A DNA stretch of 36,902 nucleotides from Vulcanimicrobiota bacterium. GTDB taxonomy: Bacteria; Vulcanimicrobiota; Vulcanimicrobiia; Eremiobacterales; Eremiobacteraceae. Positions 9,167 to 17,212 of the stretch are shown here, piece after piece. The position numbers and the translations under genes are program-made. The stretch lies in contig JAFAHD010000048.1 of assembly GCA_019237415.1 (NCBI GenBank), positions 1 to 36,902 of the forward strand, in the 5' to 3' direction. The notes beneath the pieces are model-generated. The model was not told the DNA's origin, ran no database searches, and was given only the letters and a program-made list of their open reading frames with translations. How positions within the stretch are numbered: position 1 is the stretch's first letter; the number at the start of each line of letters is the position of its first letter.

Positions 9167-10801
9167 ATGGCTCAACTGCATCGCAGCATCGCCGCCGCCG
9201 CTTTCGCGGCCGCCGCTATACTCAGCGCCGTCGCCGCTCACGCCGACGCAGCCGGCTATGCTCCGCCCACATTTTCCAATCAAGTCAAACCGGTGTATCC
9301 GGACAGCGCTCGAGCCGCCGGCGAGACCGGCACCGTGCTGGTCAAAGTGCTGGTGCAGGCCAATGGAAAAGCCACCAGTTTCACGGTCTTCAAGTCCTCG
9401 GGGCACAAGGATCTCGACGACGCGGTGCTCGCCGCCGTGAAAGCGTCGACATACAACCCGGCGATGAGTCAGGGCAAACCGACGCTCGCCTACCTCGACG
9501 TCACGTATCGGTTCACGCTGCAAGGCCTTGCGGAGGAAGAAGGCAACACCAGCGGTTTTGAGGCGAAGCTCGCGGCCAACCCGAACGATGCCGCGGCGCG
9601 CAAGTCGCTTGCGATCACGCTGATCAACAAGCACGATTACGAAAAGGCCGAGGACGTCCTGGTCAAAGGCACGCAGCTCGACCCCAAGAACCAATCGTTC
9701 TGGTCGCTGCTCGGCTTCGCGTACTACAGCGACGGCGTCCAGAACAAGAAAGACGAGCGCTACAAGCAAGCGGCGGAAGCGTACGACCACGCGATGGCGC
9801 TCCAGCCTGCTCCTGAGGCGTCCGACGTGCGCAACGCCGCGGCCGCCTACGGCGAGTACGCGTTCACGTTGCTCGAGAGCCAGCAAGCGGGCGCGGCGCT
9901 GCCGTACGCGCAGAAAGCGGCCAAGCTCGATCCGACCCAGGTCCAATATCAGATCGAACTCGGCGAGGCGCTGCAAGGCACCGGCGATAACACGAGCGCG
10001 CTCGCAGCGTTCAAGACCGCGCAGACGCTTGACGACAAGAAGTCGGCCAACGTCACCGCGCGCATCTACGCCGACATCGGCATTTCGCAGCTCGCGCTTC
10101 CCGGCCACGAAGCAGACGGCATCGCGTCGATCAACCAAGCCGAGAAGATCGCGCCGCAAAGCCCAGTGGCATATCAAGCGCTCGCCAGCTACTACATTCG
10201 CAAGGGCGACTTCGACGCGGCGCTTGGTCCGCTCTCGCAGCTCGCTTCGGTTTCGCCGAACGACCCGCAGGTGCAGGTCGACATCGGCGATATCTACGTG
10301 CAGAAGAAGGACTACGTGAAGGCCAAGGCCGCGTACGACAAGGCGCTCGCGCTGTCGCCCAACAACGGCAACGCCCTATTCGGCTCGGCGCAGATCGCCG
10401 CTGCGCAAGGCGATCTTTCGACCACGCAGACCGCGTTGAGCAAAGCGGTGGCCGCAGCGCCCAACAATGCCGCGGTGTACAACGCGACGATCGCAGCGAT
10501 CCTCTTGCAACTCCAGCCCAAGGGCACCGACCCCACGCCCGATGCGGTCAAGTACGCCACTACCGCCACCACCGCCGACCCCAATTTCGCGAGCGGGTGG
10601 TATGACCTTGGCGTCGGTTTGGCACGAGAGGGAAAGAAAGATCAAGCGAACACCGCGCTGCACAGAGCGTTCGACCTTTTCAAAGCGCAGAACAATTCGC
10701 AGGGAATGGCGCAAGTGAACGCACGTTATAAGGAGCTCAACGGGGCCGACATCGGCGGCTCCTCGACATCGCAAGGCGTCTTGCAGCCCCCGAGCCATTG
10801 A
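9167..10801 (+). CDS. Secreted TonB-C-terminal-domain / TPR protein
   Basis: A signal peptide (residues 1-27, ending AVAAHA-DA) precedes a TonB C-terminal-type domain at about 38-118 (KPVYPDSARAAGETGTVLVKVLVQANGKATSFTVFKSSGHKDLDDAVLAAVKASTYNPA). The remaining 420 residues are tetratricopeptide-like helical repeats (for example AKAAYDKALALSPNNGNALFGSAQIAAAQGD), ending in a Ser/Gln tail. The order is unusual: TonB domains normally sit at the C-terminus of a membrane-anchored, Pro-rich protein. Here the domain is N-terminal and free in the periplasm. The gene lies directly upstream of exbB and begins after AAAAGGAG. A scaffold or modulator of TonB-receptor contacts is my inference. Confidence 0.85.
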   Translation: MAQLHRSIAAAAFAAAAILSAVAAHADAAGYAPPTFSNQVKPVYPDSARAAGETGTVLVKVLVQANGKATSFTVFKSSGHKDLDDAVLAAVKASTYNPAMSQGKPTLAYLDVTYRFTLQGLAEEEGNTSGFEAKLAANPNDAAARKSLAITLINKHDYEKAEDVLVKGTQLDPKNQSFWSLLGFAYYSDGVQNKKDERYKQAAEAYDHAMALQPAPEASDVRNAAAAYGEYAFTLLESQQAGAALPYAQKAAKLDPTQVQYQIELGEALQGTGDNTSALAAFKTAQTLDDKKSANVTARIYADIGISQLALPGHEADGIASINQAEKIAPQSPVAYQALASYYIRKGDFDAALGPLSQLASVSPNDPQVQVDIGDIYVQKKDYVKAKAAYDKALALSPNNGNALFGSAQIAAAQGDLSTTQTALSKAVAAAPNNAAVYNATIAAILLQLQPKGTDPTPDAVKYATTATTADPNFASGWYDLGVGLAREGKKDQANTALHRAFDLFKAQNNSQGMAQVNARYKELNGADIGGSSTSQGVLQPPSH

Positions 10802-10820
10802 CCGCTACATGAAAGCGGTC
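10800..10820 (+). terminator. Hairpin directly after the TonB_C-TPR gene
   Basis: GACCGCT-ACATGAA-AGCGGTC, a perfect seven-base-pair stem that begins within the stop codon region. No T-run follows (GTGGGAGGGGG). It could be a partial terminator or a 3'-end protecting structure. The next 168 bases to exbB hold no ORF I believe, and I see no clear promoter in them. Confidence 0.4.
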
Positions 10821-10988
10821 GTGGGAGGGGGTCTGCATGCGAAGTAGGAACGGACGCCGGACCCGTATAAGGGGAGGCCTCGATGACGGTCGGGCCACCG
10901 CCCGCCTTCTGCATTTTAGGGGTCCTCACACGCAAGCCTCGGAGGCCTTTCCGGGGGCCGATCTCTCGCCAATAGGGGAACGAGTTTC

Positions 10989-11714
10989 ATGGAAAATCCA
11001 TTAGTAGCTTTCTATAATTTTCTCAACACCGGCGGATTCGCCATGTGGATCCTGCTGGTGATGTCGGTCGTTTCGATCGGCATCGTGTTCGAGCGGTTCT
11101 TCTTCTTCTCGCGGCAGCACTCGGATCCGACCCAGCTCCTCAAAGAGATCGGCGATCGCGTGTCGCGTGACGACATGAACGGAGCGATCGCGGTGTGCGA
11201 TCGCCACCACGGCATGTTGCCGAAGATCCTGCAGTTCGGTCTGTACCGGCACGAGAAGAGCCGCGCCGACATCAGCGACGCGTTGTCGATCGCGCTGCTC
11301 GAACAGCTCAACGCGCTCGAAGCCAACCTGTCGATCATCGGCACGGTCGCGGTCATCGCGCCGTTCGTCGGTCTGTTCGGCACGGTGCTCGGCATCATCC
11401 GCGCCTTCCAAGACATCGCGCTCAAGGGCAACTCGACGCCCGCGGTCGTCGCGGCCGGCGTCTCTGAAGCCTTGATCACGACCGCCGCCGGCCTGTTGGT
11501 CGCCGTCGTCGCCGTGGTGTTCTTCAACTACTTCAAGTCGCGCATCAAGGCGTACAACCAAGAGATGATCGTGGCCGCCAACAAGCTGGCCGAGATGCTG
11601 CACTTCCACAACACCGGTTCGCCGATCCCGACTGAGCTGTACAGCCCGGGCTCGCGGTCGGGCGCCAAGGCACCCTCAACCGCACCCCGGCCATCGGGTC
11701 CAGGCGGAGCGTAG
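10989..11714 (+). CDS. exbB: ExbB/TolQ/MotA-family proton channel protein
   Basis: ExbB forms the inner-membrane pentamer that, with ExbD, turns the proton gradient into movement of TonB. Three membrane helices are visible: residues about 14-35 (GGFAMWILLVMSVVSIGIVFE), about 115-138 (LSIIGTVAVIAPFVGLFGTVLGII, with the family Pro/Gly signature) and about 158-182 (ALITTAAGLLVAVVAVVFFNYF). The cytoplasmic loop between helices 1 and 2 contains the usual amphipathic helices. At 241 aa it is a normal size, with a Pro/Ser/Gly tail. AGGGGAA precedes the ATG. This is the only exbB in the window, although there are three exbD genes. Confidence 0.95.
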   Translation: MENPLVAFYNFLNTGGFAMWILLVMSVVSIGIVFERFFFFSRQHSDPTQLLKEIGDRVSRDDMNGAIAVCDRHHGMLPKILQFGLYRHEKSRADISDALSIALLEQLNALEANLSIIGTVAVIAPFVGLFGTVLGIIRAFQDIALKGNSTPAVVAAGVSEALITTAAGLLVAVVAVVFFNYFKSRIKAYNQEMIVAANKLAEMLHFHNTGSPIPTELYSPGSRSGAKAPSTAPRPSGPGGA

Positions 11715-11737
11715 AACCGGAACGACCGGATTCAGAC

Positions 11738-11757
11738 GGGCGGTCGCATGACCGCCC
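11738..11757 (+). terminator. Strong hairpin between exbB and the first exbD
   Basis: GGGCGGTC-GCAT-GACCGCCC is a perfect eight-base-pair GC-rich stem with a four-base loop in the 108-base gap. No T-run follows, so full termination is unlikely. A position inside the operon suggests partial termination or an mRNA-processing/stability barrier that would keep exbB message in excess. Confidence 0.5.
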
Positions 11758-11822
11758 CGGCGCGGCGCTCACGGTTGAACCCCGTCGGCGCCGGGCACGA
11801 CTGATAAGGCGAGAGTAAAAGT

Positions 11823-12260
11823 ATGGGACTGACATCCACCGCGCAAGACACCGAGGTCATGGCCGAGATCAACATCACGCCGTTCACGGACGTGCTGCTC
11901 GTCTTGTTGATCATCTTCATGATTTTGGCCGCGCTTGCGGCGCCGCCCGGCTTCCAAAAGGAATTGCCCAAGAAGAGCGATGCGCCGACCAAGATCAACC
12001 AGAACCAGCTGCACCATCAGATCGACGTCGAAGTTTCGGCGAACAATCGCGTTTTCATCGACGGCCGGCAGACGACCGACGAGCGGTTGTACGACGACAT
12101 GGCGGCCGCCGTGAAGTTCCACAAAGAGAACGCGAACCGGGGCTACCTCACCCACATCTCGCTCGTCGCCGACTCTGCGGCGAGCTATAACACGATCATC
12201 AAGATACTCGATGCGGCGCGCCAAGCCAATGACGACGACGTCGGCTTCGTGACGCAGTAA
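11823..12260 (+). CDS. exbD: ExbD/TolR-family protein (first copy)
   Basis: ExbD has one membrane helix and a periplasmic domain and works inside the ExbB ring. The family signature is present: MAEINITPFTDVLLVLLIIFMILAA, with the essential membrane Asp in the TPFTDV motif. The periplasmic part ends ADSAASYNTIIKILDAARQANDDDVGFVTQ. The length is 145 aa. The start at 11823 adds a 12-residue N-terminal leader before MAEINI; ATG 11859 is the alternative. It is very close to the third copy at 15191, which suggests duplication. Confidence 0.94.
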   Translation: MGLTSTAQDTEVMAEINITPFTDVLLVLLIIFMILAALAAPPGFQKELPKKSDAPTKINQNQLHHQIDVEVSANNRVFIDGRQTTDERLYDDMAAAVKFHKENANRGYLTHISLVADSAASYNTIIKILDAARQANDDDVGFVTQ

Positions 12261-12275
12261 GGATACGCGCTAACC

Positions 12276-12767
12276 ATGTCGATGGTAGGATCGAACCCAG
12301 AAGAAGATGTCATGTCGACCATCAACATCACGCCCTTCACGGACGTGCTGTTGGTCTTGCTCATCATCTTCATGATCTTGACCTCGTTGTTGAAGCCGCC
12401 GCCGGTGCCGGAGGCGATCAACAAGCTCAAAGTCACCAATTCGCCGATCATTGTCATCGTCGGCCACGAACCGCCGGGCGACAAGTGCCCGTCGAGCGGC
12501 GGGAAGGACTGCGACACGGTGCAAGTGGGCGCCGAGATCATCTGGTCGACAGGCGAAGACGAGAACAAGATCTACGACCGTTTCAAGACCTACTATCAGC
12601 AGTTCAACGAGACGCAGCAAGACATCATCATCAAGGCGGCGCCGACCGCCCACTACGGCACGGTCCTTCGCGTGATGGCCGCGGCGAAAGATGCGGGCTT
12701 CAATCAGTTCAGCTTGGCGAACAAAGTGCGCGGTGGCGAGGACACCTCGACGTCCAATGGTCAGTAA
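12276..12767 (+). CDS. exbD: ExbD/TolR-family protein (second, divergent copy)
   Basis: It has the same membrane signature (STINITPFTDVLLVLLIIFMILTSLL) but a different periplasmic domain. An insertion around residues 60-85 (VGHEPPGDKCPSSGGKDCDTVQVGAEI) contains two Cys that could form a disulfide, followed by a polar region and the usual C-terminal helix (TVLRVMAAAKDAGFNQFSLANKV). It lies 15 bases after the first exbD. A paired, non-identical ExbD beside ExbB is known in several TonB systems, where the second copy may adapt the motor to a particular TonB. That role here is inference. Confidence 0.92.
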   Translation: MSMVGSNPEEDVMSTINITPFTDVLLVLLIIFMILTSLLKPPPVPEAINKLKVTNSPIIVIVGHEPPGDKCPSSGGKDCDTVQVGAEIIWSTGEDENKIYDRFKTYYQQFNETQQDIIIKAAPTAHYGTVLRVMAAAKDAGFNQFSLANKVRGGEDTSTSNGQ

Positions 12768-12800
12768 GCGTCCGGACGGGCAGAAAGGAAGCGACTAGAG

Positions 12801-13529
12801 TTGGCGACGACTCCGACCGCCCCAGCCCAGGGCAAACAACACATCACGCCGGCGCTCTTCACCAAGCGCGAAAAGTACGCGTTGATCTACCTTTCGATCG
12901 GCTTCATCGTGCTTTCGGCCGTCGGTCATTTCGTGCTCGGCGCCGCGGGCGAAAAGGTGTTCCCCCACTTCAAAGAAGAGGCGACGCCGCCGCCGCAAAA
13001 AGTCACCGTGCAGACGTTGATCAAGCCGCCGCCGACGCCCCACCCCACGCCGAAACCGACGCCGACGCCGCCACCGACCCCGACGCCGCCGCCGCTCAAG
13101 AACACGCCGCCGCCTGTGCATCTCAAGCTCAATGTCGTGCATACGCGCGACACAAATGGTACGGGGCCTGCTGAAGTCGCGTACACTCCGCCGGCTCACG
13201 GCAGTGAGAACGGCGTGCCGACCGCGGCGCCCGTCGTCGCGACGGAAGCGCCACGGCCGCAAGGACCGGTCAGTGTCACCGACGCGGACTTCCGGTACAA
13301 AGCGCCGCTTGAATACCCCGAGATGGCAAAAGAGCAGGGCATCCAGGGCACCGCGGTCGTGTTGGTCACGATATCCTCGAGCGGCTCGCTGGTGGCGGCG
13401 AAGATCTATCAATCCTCCGGTAGCGCACTGCTCGACAACGCCGCGCTCAAGGCAGCGCGCGCTTCGACCTTCAAGCCGCCCTCAGTGCAAAGCGACTACT
13501 TGATCGACTACGTCTTCCAACTTGAATAA
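12801..13529 (+). CDS. tonB: TonB energy-transducing protein (first copy)
   Basis: TonB spans the periplasm and pulls on outer-membrane receptors. The 242-aa protein has one N-terminal membrane helix (about 27-50, ALIYLSIGFIVLSAVGHFVLG) and a Pro/Thr-rich rigid region (about 70-110, repeated PTPxPTP). Its C-terminal domain (about 170-242) has the conserved core YPEMAKEQGIQGTAVVLVTISSSGSLVAAKIYQSSG. The start is TTG with AAAGGAAG upstream. The stop abuts the GTG of uppP with no gap. Confidence 0.93.
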   Translation: MATTPTAPAQGKQHITPALFTKREKYALIYLSIGFIVLSAVGHFVLGAAGEKVFPHFKEEATPPPQKVTVQTLIKPPPTPHPTPKPTPTPPPTPTPPPLKNTPPPVHLKLNVVHTRDTNGTGPAEVAYTPPAHGSENGVPTAAPVVATEAPRPQGPVSVTDADFRYKAPLEYPEMAKEQGIQGTAVVLVTISSSGSLVAAKIYQSSGSALLDNAALKAARASTFKPPSVQSDYLIDYVFQLE

Positions 13530-14384
13530 GTGAGCCTCTTCCAGGCTATCGTGCTCGGCGTCATCCAAGGTGTCGCCGAGCTTTTTCCTATCAGCAGCAC
13601 TGCGCACACGCTGCTCATCTCAACGCTGGCCGGCTGGACGCCGCCGAGCCTGCCGTTCGTCGCCATGTTACACCTGGGCACGTTCCTCGCAGTCCTGGCC
13701 TATTTCGCGCGTGACTTCTGGGAGATCGTGCGCGGACTTTTCACCGGCGTTACCGATCGCTGGGCGAAGCCACACGAGCGGCTCGCATTGCTCGTGCTGC
13801 TGGGGACGCTGCCGCTCGCCATCATTGGTGCGCTGCTCGAAAAGCGTCTCGATCCGCTGTATGCCAAACCGCTCGTCGCGGCCGTGTGCCTACTCATCAC
13901 GGGGTTGGTGCTGTTCGTGGTCGAGCGGTTGCCGCAGGGAACGGCGGACGCGGAGCACTTGTCGTGGATCAATGCGTTCTGGATCGGCCTGAGCCAAATC
14001 GCAGGCCTCGTGCCTGGGGGATCTCGGTCCGGCTTTTCGATCGCGGCGGGCTTGCTCGCCGGCCTGACGCGCGAGCAGGCGGCGCGCTTCTCGTTCCTAC
14101 TGGCCGGTCCGGCTATCTTGGGCGCAAGCCTGTTCGAGTTCCGGCGCATCGTGCATCCGCACCCGGGCGCAGCTCACGGGTTCGTGTCCGCAACCGCCGC
14201 TCCCGAGCCGACGCTGATCATCGCTGCCGGCTTCGCCGCCGCGCTGATCTCCGGGCTATTCGCGATCCGGTTCTTCATGCGCTACGTCGACCAGCACCGC
14301 TTGACCCCGTTCGCGATCTACTGCTGGGTCTTCGGCCTCGCGATGATCGCGCTGCTGCTGGCGCGAGGTCACGCCGCCGCGTAA
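13530..14384 (+). CDS. uppP: Undecaprenyl-diphosphatase
   Basis: UppP recycles the lipid carrier of cell-wall synthesis by dephosphorylating undecaprenyl diphosphate, and its overexpression gives bacitracin resistance. The protein is a multi-helix membrane protein (284 aa). It has the first catalytic motif in the Gln form (QGVAELFPISSTAH, matching the family pattern E/Q-x3-E) and the second as PGGSRSGFS. The final family Thr is replaced by Ser. It starts with GTG immediately at the tonB stop, so it is translationally coupled to a TonB operon, an uncommon neighbourhood for this gene. Confidence 0.95.
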   Translation: MSLFQAIVLGVIQGVAELFPISSTAHTLLISTLAGWTPPSLPFVAMLHLGTFLAVLAYFARDFWEIVRGLFTGVTDRWAKPHERLALLVLLGTLPLAIIGALLEKRLDPLYAKPLVAAVCLLITGLVLFVVERLPQGTADAEHLSWINAFWIGLSQIAGLVPGGSRSGFSIAAGLLAGLTREQAARFSFLLAGPAILGASLFEFRRIVHPHPGAAHGFVSATAAPEPTLIIAAGFAAALISGLFAIRFFMRYVDQHRLTPFAIYCWVFGLAMIALLLARGHAAA

Positions 14385-14406
14385 CGGAGTCGGGACGGCG
14401 GGCCGA

Positions 14407-14435
14407 TTGCGCCGCGAACCGTTTCGTACTATACT
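14407..14435 (+). promoter_or_regulatory. Promoter for the second tonB-exbD pair
   Basis: TTGCGC (14407-14412), a 17-base spacer and TATACT (14430-14435). It lies in the gap between uppP and the second tonB and would let that pair be expressed separately from the exbB operon. Confidence 0.5.
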
Positions 14436-14464
14436 AACGAGTGGGCGGGAGCAAGGAGGCCTTT

Positions 14465-15181
14465 GTGGCTCCTACTGCTCGCGCGCCCGAATCCCTGACC
14501 AAGTTCTCCAAACGCGAACGCAAGTCGATCGTGCTCTTGTCGCTTGCGTTCATCGTCTTTTCTGCCTTGCTCCATGTCATCTTGGGCTCGCTCGGCACGG
14601 GCATCAAGCTTCCGCAACCACCACCGCTTATCCAGACGCCGGAGCCATTCACGATTAGTTTCGATCCGCCGAGCCCTTCGCCGCGACCCGAACCGACACC
14701 GACCCCGGCGCCCTCGAGGCACGAACCGCAGCGGCCCTCAACCGCGCGTCCAAACCCGCACGCGTCTGCGCCGCCAGTACGCGTGACGCCGCCGTCTGCC
14801 GCACCCGGTGGTGGCCGCGATCCCGGTCTAGGCCCACGCGTCGCGCCGTCGATAGGCCCGGGAGACGGCGACGGCACCACGCCGGCGCCGACCGAACAGC
14901 CGCAGCCGGTGTTCGCACCGTGCCGGATGATCCACAAAGTCGTGCCCGACTATCCGGAGGAACTGCGCAACGAAGGCATCCAGGGAACGGCGTCGGTCAT
15001 CGTGACGATCGCTCCAGATGGCTCGGTCCTCGCGGTGCGCATCGGACAGTCCTCGGGCAACGCCGTCCTCGATTCCTCTGCGCTCGCCGCGGCGCGCGCA
15101 AGCGCGTACGCGTGCCCGCAAGCGCAGGGCCGACCGGAAGCCGACCTCTACCAAGTGATCTACACCTTCTTGGTGGACTAG
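14465..15181 (+). CDS. tonB: TonB energy-transducing protein (second copy)
   Basis: It has the same plan as the first TonB: a basic N-terminus (FSKRERKS), a membrane helix (about 21-43), a Pro-rich periplasmic region (about 50-150) and a C-terminal TonB domain (VPDYPEELRNEGIQGTASVIVTIAPDGSVLAVRIGQSSG). Two Cys bracket this domain (APCRM and AYACPQ), a possible disulfide not present in the first copy. I choose GTG 14465 (238 aa) because AAGGAGG (14453-14459) lies five bases upstream. The track start GTG 14441 is only five bases after the -10 and would be a leaderless alternative adding eight residues. Confidence 0.92.
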   Translation: MAPTARAPESLTKFSKRERKSIVLLSLAFIVFSALLHVILGSLGTGIKLPQPPPLIQTPEPFTISFDPPSPSPRPEPTPTPAPSRHEPQRPSTARPNPHASAPPVRVTPPSAAPGGGRDPGLGPRVAPSIGPGDGDGTTPAPTEQPQPVFAPCRMIHKVVPDYPEELRNEGIQGTASVIVTIAPDGSVLAVRIGQSSGNAVLDSSALAAARASAYACPQAQGRPEADLYQVIYTFLVD

Positions 15182-15190
15182 GAGGGCAGG

Positions 15191-15613
15191 ATGAGCATCG
15201 TGCATCGCATCGACGACGACGTGATGGCAGAGATCAACATCACCCCGTTCACGGACGTGCTGCTGGTCCTGCTCATCATCTTCATGATCCTGGCGGCCGT
15301 GATGGCGCCGCCAGGTTTTCAAAAGCGATTCGAACCGCCAAGCGCACAACCGCCGCCGCGGGCGCGATCGATCCATCAGATCGAGATCGACGTCTCGCGT
15401 ACGAACCGCGTGACGATCGACGGCGTCACCTGCTCGTCGGCGACGCTCTACGCGCTCGTCGCGCGGGCGGTCGCGTCGCACACCGGGCGGCCGGGCTACA
15501 CACGGCATATCGCGCTGCTCGCGGACAAGGACGCGAGCTATGACACGATCATCAAGATCCTGGATGCCGCGCGACAGGCCCACGACGACGATGTCGGGTT
15601 TGTGACCTACTGA
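15191..15613 (+). CDS. exbD: ExbD/TolR-family protein (third copy)
   Basis: At 140 aa it is strikingly similar to the first ExbD: MAEINITPFTDVLLVLLIIFMILAAVMAPPGFQKR at the membrane segment and ASYDTIIKILDAARQAHDDDVGFVTY at the end. The similarity shows a tandem duplication of the tonB-exbD unit, since both TonB copies also share the pattern F-x-KRE before the membrane helix. It follows tonB by nine bases. No exbB accompanies it, so it presumably joins the ExbB at 10989 or one encoded elsewhere. Confidence 0.94.
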   Translation: MSIVHRIDDDVMAEINITPFTDVLLVLLIIFMILAAVMAPPGFQKRFEPPSAQPPPRARSIHQIEIDVSRTNRVTIDGVTCSSATLYALVARAVASHTGRPGYTRHIALLADKDASYDTIIKILDAARQAHDDDVGFVTY

Positions 15614-15662
15614 CAAGGCCCGTCGGCAGTCACGACCTCGGCGAGCTCGGGCATCGCAGGCC

Positions 15663-15682
15663 GGGCCTCCACGGCCCGCTCG
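15663..15682 (+). terminator. Hairpin downstream of the second tonB-exbD pair
   Basis: CGGGCC-TCCAC-GGCCCG gives six base pairs without a T-run, about 50 bases after the exbD stop. It may act as a weak terminator. The rest of the 240-base gap up to 15853 shows no gene; AAAAGGAGG near 15837 is the ribosome site of the next gene. Confidence 0.35.
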
Positions 15683-15853
15683 GCGATGTCCGAGCCATGG
15701 TCGCCGGACCGTAATGCATCCAAGCGCTCCAGCGTCCCGGCGCGTGCGAAAGGAACGCGCGCGCGGCGGGTGGGAACTCATCGCGGCGTTTCCGAGTTAT
15801 AGCTCCAGATACCCGAGCACTTCTCTCGCGCTTCTAAAAGGAGGCTGTTCCTC

Positions 15854-16642
15854 GTGAGAAGATCGTTATCTGCGCTTGTCATCATGTGTTTGGCCAGCAT
15901 GTATATCGCGATCGCGCACACGCAAGCCGCACCGACATCCGACGTCGCGCTCGCGGGCACGCCGACGCCGTGCCCAGTCGGCAAAGTGTGCACGCCGGCA
16001 CCGACCCCGAAACCGAGCCCACCGTGCTTGCCGAGCATGCCGAACTGCGGCCCGTCGCCGCAGGGCACGCCGACGCCGTGCCACCCGACATCTTCGACGG
16101 TAGTGCCATGTCCGTCGCCGACGCACAATCCGAACGCGACGCCGACGCCATGCCGCCCCACTGCAGCCGGCCCGCCTTGTCCGTCTCCGACACCGTGCCA
16201 CACCGCGACCGGACTGCCGTGCAAGAATCTGCCTGACCTGACCGCGCTCCCGCCGGTTCGCATCGGCAATCCCGCGCACGCGCCGATTCCGGCGACGACG
16301 TGGGGAGGTGCGCTGTCGCTGACGGAGCTTGATGCGGTGACGAAGGCAAAGGGCATCTGCACCTTCGACATCTGGTACACCGACCGCAACATCGGCGCCG
16401 TGAATGCCGCCCCCGCGTGGAAGGACGTCATCAAGGTCGATGGCGTTCAGGTCAGCAATCCGGGTCCGATCGCGCCGCTCGCGCCGGGCGCCAACCGTCT
16501 TGTGATGGCCCAGGCGGTGCTTCGCGGCGGAGCGCACGTGCTGTCGCTTGACGTCAACCAGCCGCATGTCGTCACAGAATCGAACTATGCGAACAACCAC
16601 TTCCAGATCCGCTACACGCTCGTAGGCAACTGCGCGGACTAA
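15854..16642 (+). CDS. Secreted Cys/Pro-rich protein with CARDB-like C-terminal domain
   Basis: A signal peptide (residues 1-25) is followed by about 95 residues of low-complexity Pro/Thr/Cys sequence with recurring TPTPC or SPTPC units (eight or more Cys-containing turns). The C-terminal half (about 128-262) reads like a CARDB beta-sandwich: PDLTAL at its start, then a typical late segment GGAHVLSLDVNQPHVVTESNYANNHF. CARDB domains are extracellular adhesion modules. The start is GTG, nine bases after AAAAGGAGG. The Cys-rich linker could be disulfide-crosslinked or span the cell surface. No specific function can be named. It ends just before a strong terminator. Confidence 0.75.
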   Translation: MRRSLSALVIMCLASMYIAIAHTQAAPTSDVALAGTPTPCPVGKVCTPAPTPKPSPPCLPSMPNCGPSPQGTPTPCHPTSSTVVPCPSPTHNPNATPTPCRPTAAGPPCPSPTPCHTATGLPCKNLPDLTALPPVRIGNPAHAPIPATTWGGALSLTELDAVTKAKGICTFDIWYTDRNIGAVNAAPAWKDVIKVDGVQVSNPGPIAPLAPGANRLVMAQAVLRGGAHVLSLDVNQPHVVTESNYANNHFQIRYTLVGNCAD

Positions 16643-16674
16643 CCGCCACCGGCGACGAGCTCACAAAACGCACG

Positions 16675-16710
16675 ATCCCCGGGCCACCCGCCCGGGGATT
16701 TCATTTTTTT
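16675..16710 (+). terminator. Intrinsic terminator
   Basis: ATCCCCGGGC and GCCCGGGGAT pair perfectly over ten bases around a five-base loop, followed by TTCATTTTTTT. It closes the transcript of the CARDB-like gene and insulates the moaC operon that begins 20 bases later. Confidence 0.92.
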
Positions 16711-16729
16711 CGAGAAGTCGTATCGGACG

Positions 16730-17212
16730 ATGCCGGCCAAACTCACCCATGTCAGCTCAGATGGCTCCGTCCGCATGGTCGACGTCGGCGCCAAGGCGCC
16801 GACGCAGCGGCGTGCCGTCGCCGAGGCGTTCGTGCGCATGTCGCCGCGCGCTTTACGAGCGCTGCGCGCCGGCGCCGTCAAGAAAGGCGACGTGCTCACC
16901 ACCGCGCAGATCGCCGGGATCGCCGCCGCCAAGAGGACGTCGGACCTCATCCCGTTGTGCCATCCGCTCGCGCTCACACACGTCACGCTTGCCTTTGATG
17001 TGCGGCCACCGAGCCGCGTGCAGGTGCGGTGCGAAACCGCCTGCGTCGGCTCGACCGGCGTCGAGATGGAAGCGCTTACCGGAGCCGCCGTCGCAGCGCT
17101 CACCATCTACGATATGTGCAAGGCGCTCGACCGCGGGATGGCGATCGAGGGACTGCGATTGCTTGAGAAGAGCGGCGGCCGCAGCGGCGTCTTTCGGCGC
17201 AAGCGCCGGTGA
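16730..17212 (+). CDS. moaC: Cyclic pyranopterin monophosphate synthase
   Basis: MoaC works with MoaA to turn GTP into cyclic pyranopterin monophosphate, the first step of molybdenum cofactor synthesis. The 160-aa protein shows the family blocks MVDVGAKAPTQRRAVAEAFVRM, KKGDVLTTAQIAGIAAAKRTSDLIPLCHPLALTHV, GSTGVEMEALTGAAVAALTIYDMCKALDRGM and the C-terminal LLEKSGGRSG. It is the first gene after the terminator and overlaps the next by four bases. No moaA is in the window. Confidence 0.97.
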   Translation: MPAKLTHVSSDGSVRMVDVGAKAPTQRRAVAEAFVRMSPRALRALRAGAVKKGDVLTTAQIAGIAAAKRTSDLIPLCHPLALTHVTLAFDVRPPSRVQVRCETACVGSTGVEMEALTGAAVAALTIYDMCKALDRGMAIEGLRLLEKSGGRSGVFRRKRR

